Below are positions 60,204-64,000 of a stretch of DNA of 64,000 nucleotides, one piece after another; the stretch's first letter is position 1; every line of letters starts with the position of its first letter. The notes below the pieces were generated by a model, which was not told where the DNA came from, searched no databases, and saw only the letters and a program-made list of their open reading frames with translations. The position numbers and the translations under genes were made by a program. The stretch is from CAYUQT01 sp964596165 (GTDB taxonomy: Bacteria; Planctomycetota; Phycisphaerae; UBA1845; JAFGLZ01): assembly GCA_964596165.1 (NCBI GenBank), contig CAZQTW010000015.1, positions 1-64,000 on the forward strand, written 5' to 3'.

Positions 60204-61784
60204 TTATCCGTACTCGCGGGTCCCGGCCCAAAGCTGATCGAGGGGTTTCTTGGCCCGGCGGCAAAGAAAGATTCGCGCCCTGCTTGCCAGCCCATACTTG
60301 GTCTCGGACTCGGCCACCTCCTCGACCGATTCGAAGACTTCCTGGAGTTCCCGGCGAGAAACGCCGACGGCGATGACCACCTCGCCCGTAGCGCCTCTCG
60401 GACCCCACAGCCAGTAGCTGTTGTGTCCGCTGATGGCCTTGGGAAGGCCATGGGCGGGGCCGAAGAAGTCGATCGCCGCGGCCTTTCCGTAGTCGCCGGC
60501 GAAGACCGCGCATCGAGCCTGGTCGGCCTGCGAAAGCCCCTTGTAGACGCCGGCCACCGCCGCGACCAGCTCACGCCAGCCGAAACAATCCGCGAAATGT
60601 TGCGGCAGCACGCTGGTATGGCCCCGTTCGGCCTGGGGGACTCGGATGCCCAGAAAGGTCTGGTACTGCAGATAGGTCTCGACGGGCAGCACCGGCAGTG
60701 CATACGGCATCAGAACAAGGCCGCCCGCGACGACTGGCACCACGGTGGCCGTCTGGAGCCATGGCCATGCCCGGCGCTGAGCGAACTGTTCGATCGCCAA
60801 CCCGCCGGCCGCGAACAGCATCGGGTATGCGGGAGCGAGGTAGTAGCCCTTCGCCTGCTGGATGACAAAGATCGCAAGGACGACAAGGTAGATGAACGCG
60901 AGAATGCGGTACGTTCGCGCCGCCCTTGAGAACAGAAGATACGCGAGTCCCACCAGCCAGACCGGGGCATTCAGGGGTCCCAGGAGCAACAGTTGTCCCG
61001 CCAGGAAGGCGAGCGGCGAGGTAGGTGCGAACTTGTACAGCACGGAATGCCGCATGAACTCCAGGCTCGGTAGTCCCAGGGCAACTTCCCAGATGATGTA
61101 CGGCAGAACGATGAGGAGTGCAACGGCCACGCCCAGCCAGAGCCATCGACTCCGTAGCCACTTGCGGTGCGGCGTGAGGAGCAGTCCGACGCCGACGCCG
61201 AACGCCAGGAAGCCCATACTGTATTTGTTCAACAATCCCAGACCGACCACCACGCCGAACCAGAGCCAACCCCTCGCGTCGTTCGTTTGGATGATGTGGA
61301 TCAGGAGGTAGGCGGCGACGACCCAGAAGAGCTGGTCCATGGGGTTCATGGAGAAGAACGTGCCGACGCCGAGGAACACGGGGGCGACCAGCACGGCCAA
61401 TGCCGCCAGCGCCTGGGCAAATCGCCCGCCGCCAAGGCGACGGGCCAGCAGGCCCGTCATGAACACCGTCGCTGCGCCGGCCAACACCGCCGGAAGGCGG
61501 ATGGCAAACATCGAATCCCCCAGAAGCCATCGCGTGGTCTTCAGCACCAGTATGGACAGCGGCGGGTGATCCACATACCCCCACGACAGATGGTCGGTAC
61601 AGGCGATGTAGTAGAACTCATCGATGAAGGTACCGTACCGGCCGTTGAAGAGAAAATGGATGAACAGCTTGGCCAGGGCAAGGCACCCGACGACGATCAA
61701 GCCATCCCTGCTTGAGGATCGAATCCGTGGTCGGATGGCCGCGGAACAACCGGAATTCAAGGGTACGACCTCACCGGGTCTCAT
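60204..61784 (-). CDS. GT39-family glycosyltransferase (ArnT/PMT-like membrane enzyme)
   Basis: 526 aa. About ten or more hydrophobic membrane segments. FIDEFYYIACTDHLSWGYVDHPPL holds the acidic Asp-Glu pair and His-Pro of the GT39 first loop, which binds lipid-linked sugar donors. The C-terminal region is soluble. It transfers a sugar from an isoprenoid donor to lipid or protein on the outer face of the cytoplasmic membrane. The ATG at 61784 has no strong ribosome binding site. Convergent with the frameshifted gene. Confidence 0.82.
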   Translation of the reverse strand: MRPGEVVPLNSGCSAAIRPRIRSSSRDGLIVVGCLALAKLFIHFLFNGRYGTFIDEFYYIACTDHLSWGYVDHPPLSILVLKTTRWLLGDSMFAIRLPAVLAGAATVFMTGLLARRLGGGRFAQALAALAVLVAPVFLGVGTFFSMNPMDQLFWVVAAYLLIHIIQTNDARGWLWFGVVVGLGLLNKYSMGFLAFGVGVGLLLTPHRKWLRSRWLWLGVAVALLIVLPYIIWEVALGLPSLEFMRHSVLYKFAPTSPLAFLAGQLLLLGPLNAPVWLVGLAYLLFSRAARTYRILAFIYLVVLAIFVIQQAKGYYLAPAYPMLFAAGGLAIEQFAQRRAWPWLQTATVVPVVAGGLVLMPYALPVLPVETYLQYQTFLGIRVPQAERGHTSVLPQHFADCFGWRELVAAVAGVYKGLSQADQARCAVFAGDYGKAAAIDFFGPAHGLPKAISGHNSYWLWGPRGATGEVVIAVGVSRRELQEVFESVEEVAESETKYGLASRARIFLCRRAKKPLDQLWAGTREYG

Positions 61785-61880
61785 GCCGTTATGTCAGCCC
61801 GAGTGACCGGCGAATAGCCGATCGCAGGTCAATGCACATCCGGTGGGCATCGGCCGCGTCCGCAACTGTCGGATCAATCA

Positions 61881-64000
61881 TCACCCCTGCGTCACCCATT
61901 TTGACACGTCGAGGAATGTCACGAAGATGAACGCCGTGATGATCAACACGAGGCCGATGATCTGCGTGACCACCTGCATCTTGATCGAGACGGGTCGGCC
62001 GCGAATCTTCTCGATGATCAGAAAGACGAACAGGCCGCCGTCGACGATGGGTAAGGGCAAGAAGTTGATCACGGCCAGATTGGCCGAGATAAACGCAAGA
62101 AAATAGAGCAACCTCGTGTTGTCCGCCGCGGCAATCTCTTGCCCATATCGCAGAATCCCGACGGGACCGGAGATGTGGGTCACGCCGACCTTCTGTGTAA
62201 TCACCATATGTTCCATGGTTCGGTAGGCCTGAAGGATGAAATAGCCGGTCTTCTTGAATCCGGCCCACATGGCGGCAATCGGGTTTCTCTTCTGAAGGAC
62301 GATCTTCTGGGGGAACGGAACGAGGAACCCCGTATACAGGATCCGCATCATCCAGGGATCGTAGTTGTCGGCCGTGACGTGAAAGGTCAGGGGCTTGCCT
62401 TGGGCATCGGTGGAAATTTCCTTGCCGGCGTATTGATAGACGACGCTGACATCCTGGCCCTGGTGGGCCTTGAGAATCTCGTAAGCGGCTTCCCAGGCCG
62501 GCAAAGCGACCTGTTGGCTCCGCCCATCGCGCTTGAAAGTGGCTTTTTCCTGCCCGGCAATGCGGACGACGCGCGCCGTCGGCGGCAGGTTTAGGGCGTC
62601 CGACAGCGACGTCGGGATCCGTATCTTGCCGGTACCCACAATACCCTCATGGGTGTAGGTCAACGTGATTTCCTGGCCGGCGTGCTTGCGGAACGTCTCG
62701 ACGAGTTGGAGCCAGTCGCCAACCGCCTTGCCGTTGACTTGTGTGATCAAGGAACCGTCGGGCATGTTGAGCGCGGCCGCCGGGGTGGGTCGGCCGTCCA
62801 GACCTTTATCCACAAGCCGACTGACGATCAACCGGTCCGTTTCCAGGGCGCCGAACATGACGCCCACGTGCGGCGGATCGTTTCCCCAGAAAGACACGTG
62901 AGGCTGAACGACGAACATCTCGCAGTCCAGATCCTCCAACCATCGGATCAACCCGCTGGCCGCCGATGCCTTCTTTGCCAACTCGCTTCTGACTTCGGAC
63001 AGGATGACCGCATCGGTGGTGGCCTTTCCCAGTATCGCCAACACGCGTTCGCGGGCCCCGGCAAGATCCTTCCGCGCCATGACCGTCAGTTCGTCCCGTT
63101 GAGCCAGCAACGGCTCGATCAGACCGTAGCTCAACGTAATGCCGGTCGGCCGGTCCGAGGTGACGCCGATCTCCTTGCTCATGCCCACGCGACGGACCAC
63201 GATCTCAATCCCACGACCGGCGTAAACGTAGGCCCCTCGTTCGTCCTTGGTCCGGAGCATCTTGTTGCATTCCAGATCGGTGGGATTCCACCGATCGCCC
63301 CATCGCACGATGATGTCGCCCGCGCGAAGGCCGGCCTTGTCGGCCGGACTTCCTTGTGCCACGCGGAGCAGCCGCTGCCGGGGTTGTAGCCCGAGAATGT
63401 GACGGTTCGTGCCGTCGTCGGTGGCCGACATGACCACCATCCGCGCACGATGATAGCATTTCTCCACCCGGCGCTTGGGACCCTCCATCTTGGCCGGATC
63501 AACCGGCCGATCGACGGTGAGTTGAACGTACTCGCCGCGCGCCTCGGTGATGGCCTGTTCGACCTTGTCGTGGTCCTCCACCCGAACCCCGTTGACCGCC
63601 ACAATGGTGTCGCCGACGTGCAAGCGGTCTTCTCTCTGCTCGTCAACGTCGTTCTCTACATCGACGGCACCGATCTGGAGAGTCATCGAAGGGTAGATGC
63701 CGATCTGACGGACCTTCTCTTCTTCGGACCATTCCGGTTCCAGAGATATCTCGAACGGATCCGTGCGGCCCGGCCGTAGCACCTTCAGCGTGATGGGGCG
63801 ATCGGCGTCCGCCAGGATGATGCTGCTCTTCACGTCCGGATAGTCGTCCATCTTGGTCCCGTTGACCATCAGGATCCGGTCGCCCGGCATCAGGCCGGCT
63901 TTCTGCGCCGGGCTGCCCGGCACAACCTGGCCCACCACCGGCGGCATGGTCTCGTAGCCGAGCATGAACACGGCCATGAAGGCGAGCGCCGCGAACACGA
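61881..64000 (-). CDS. rseP: Site-2 protease RseP-type, C-terminal part (runs off the right edge)
   Basis: The visible 705 residues begin within the protein; the HExxH-bearing N-terminus is beyond 64000. The part seen has multiple PDZ domains (VPGSPAQKAGLMPGD, VGDTIVAVNGV, GLRAGDIIVRWGDRW) and the C-terminal membrane domain with the conserved INFLPLPIVDGGLFVFLIIE and the ISGPVGI segment. RseP-type proteases cut anti-sigma factors within the membrane to release stress sigma factors. It has at least three, possibly four PDZ-like units, more than the two of E. coli RseP. The stop is at 61881. Confidence 0.85.
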   Translation of the reverse strand, partial: VFAALAFMAVFMLGYETMPPVVGQVVPGSPAQKAGLMPGDRILMVNGTKMDDYPDVKSSIILADADRPITLKVLRPGRTDPFEISLEPEWSEEEKVRQIGIYPSMTLQIGAVDVENDVDEQREDRLHVGDTIVAVNGVRVEDHDKVEQAITEARGEYVQLTVDRPVDPAKMEGPKRRVEKCYHRARMVVMSATDDGTNRHILGLQPRQRLLRVAQGSPADKAGLRAGDIIVRWGDRWNPTDLECNKMLRTKDERGAYVYAGRGIEIVVRRVGMSKEIGVTSDRPTGITLSYGLIEPLLAQRDELTVMARKDLAGARERVLAILGKATTDAVILSEVRSELAKKASAASGLIRWLEDLDCEMFVVQPHVSFWGNDPPHVGVMFGALETDRLIVSRLVDKGLDGRPTPAAALNMPDGSLITQVNGKAVGDWLQLVETFRKHAGQEITLTYTHEGIVGTGKIRIPTSLSDALNLPPTARVVRIAGQEKATFKRDGRSQQVALPAWEAAYEILKAHQGQDVSVVYQYAGKEISTDAQGKPLTFHVTADNYDPWMMRILYTGFLVPFPQKIVLQKRNPIAAMWAGFKKTGYFILQAYRTMEHMVITQKVGVTHISGPVGILRYGQEIAAADNTRLLYFLAFISANLAVINFLPLPIVDGGLFVFLIIEKIRGRPVSIKMQVVTQIIGLVLIITAFIFVTFLDVSKWVTQG

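Noticed and set aside
1..64000. CRISPR arrays, prophage genes and insertion sequences
   Set aside because: No regularly spaced repeats, cas genes, phage structural genes or transposase motifs were seen.

Overview
The window is GC-rich chromosomal DNA with strong G/C third-position bias. It most likely comes from an anaerobic, polysaccharide-degrading planctomycete of the Phycisphaerae type. This rests on many secreted carbohydrate-active proteins, four Gfo/Idh/MocA oxidoreductases (three with Tat-type leaders), a DUF1080 (3-keto-glycoside hydrolase) protein, a YdjY plus ExbD-like secreted protein, and a fermentative electron-bifurcating [FeFe]-hydrogenase operon under a Rex repressor. No rRNA, tRNA, CRISPR array, insertion sequence or prophage was seen. 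The taxonomic guess is inference.

Left part (1-11 kb): a Tat-exported sugar-isomerase-like protein and a small lipoprotein precede the central metabolic operon rex-hydC-hydB-hydA-hydS-spoIIE (2543-10541, nearly all genes overlapping or touching). HydCBA has the domain set of the trimeric NAD/ferredoxin-dependent bifurcating hydrogenase. HydS is a group C sensory [FeFe] hydrogenase with a PAS domain, and the last gene is a PP2C/SpoIIE phosphatase. A perfect 8-4-8 inverted repeat just downstream of a good sigma-70 promoter is the probable Rex operator. A Dabb-domain lipoprotein follows.

Middle part (11-36 kb): a GH38 alpha-mannosidase, a Gfo/Idh oxidoreductase, and a divergent metal-export pair (NicO exporter plus a CsoR/InrS-type sensor with a recognisable operator inside its promoter). 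Then come a second Gfo/Idh protein, a URO-D-like protein, several secreted hydrolase-like proteins, threonine aldolase, endonuclease V, a cold-shock protein, a Phd/PIN toxin-antitoxin pair, a secreted inhibitory-type serpin and a large PcRGLX/YetA-like lyase fused to a LamG-type domain.

Right part (37-64 kb): a minus-strand group (LD-carboxypeptidase, GIY-YIG protein, methyltransferase), a Gfo/Idh plus DUF1080 pair, a GspE/PilB-like ATPase coupled to a STAS protein, another Gfo/Idh protein, a HEPN/MNT pair, a GH99-like protein, an M20 peptidase, amidohydrolases, a transglutaminase-like secreted protein and a CBM9-like glycosidase candidate. Beyond these lie a GlmU-like nucleotidyltransferase with a long structured leader, the YdjY/ExbD-like protein, a frameshifted glycosidase-like gene, a GT39 glycosyltransferase and the C-terminal part of an RseP-type site-2 protease running off the right edge.

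The most unusual signals are the structured leader with mutually exclusive hairpins at 54266-54513, the hydrogenase operon that pairs a catalytic enzyme with a sensory hydrogenase and a phosphatase, the CsoR-type sensor whose ligands and operator contrast with its NicO partner, and the STAS/secretion-ATPase pair.
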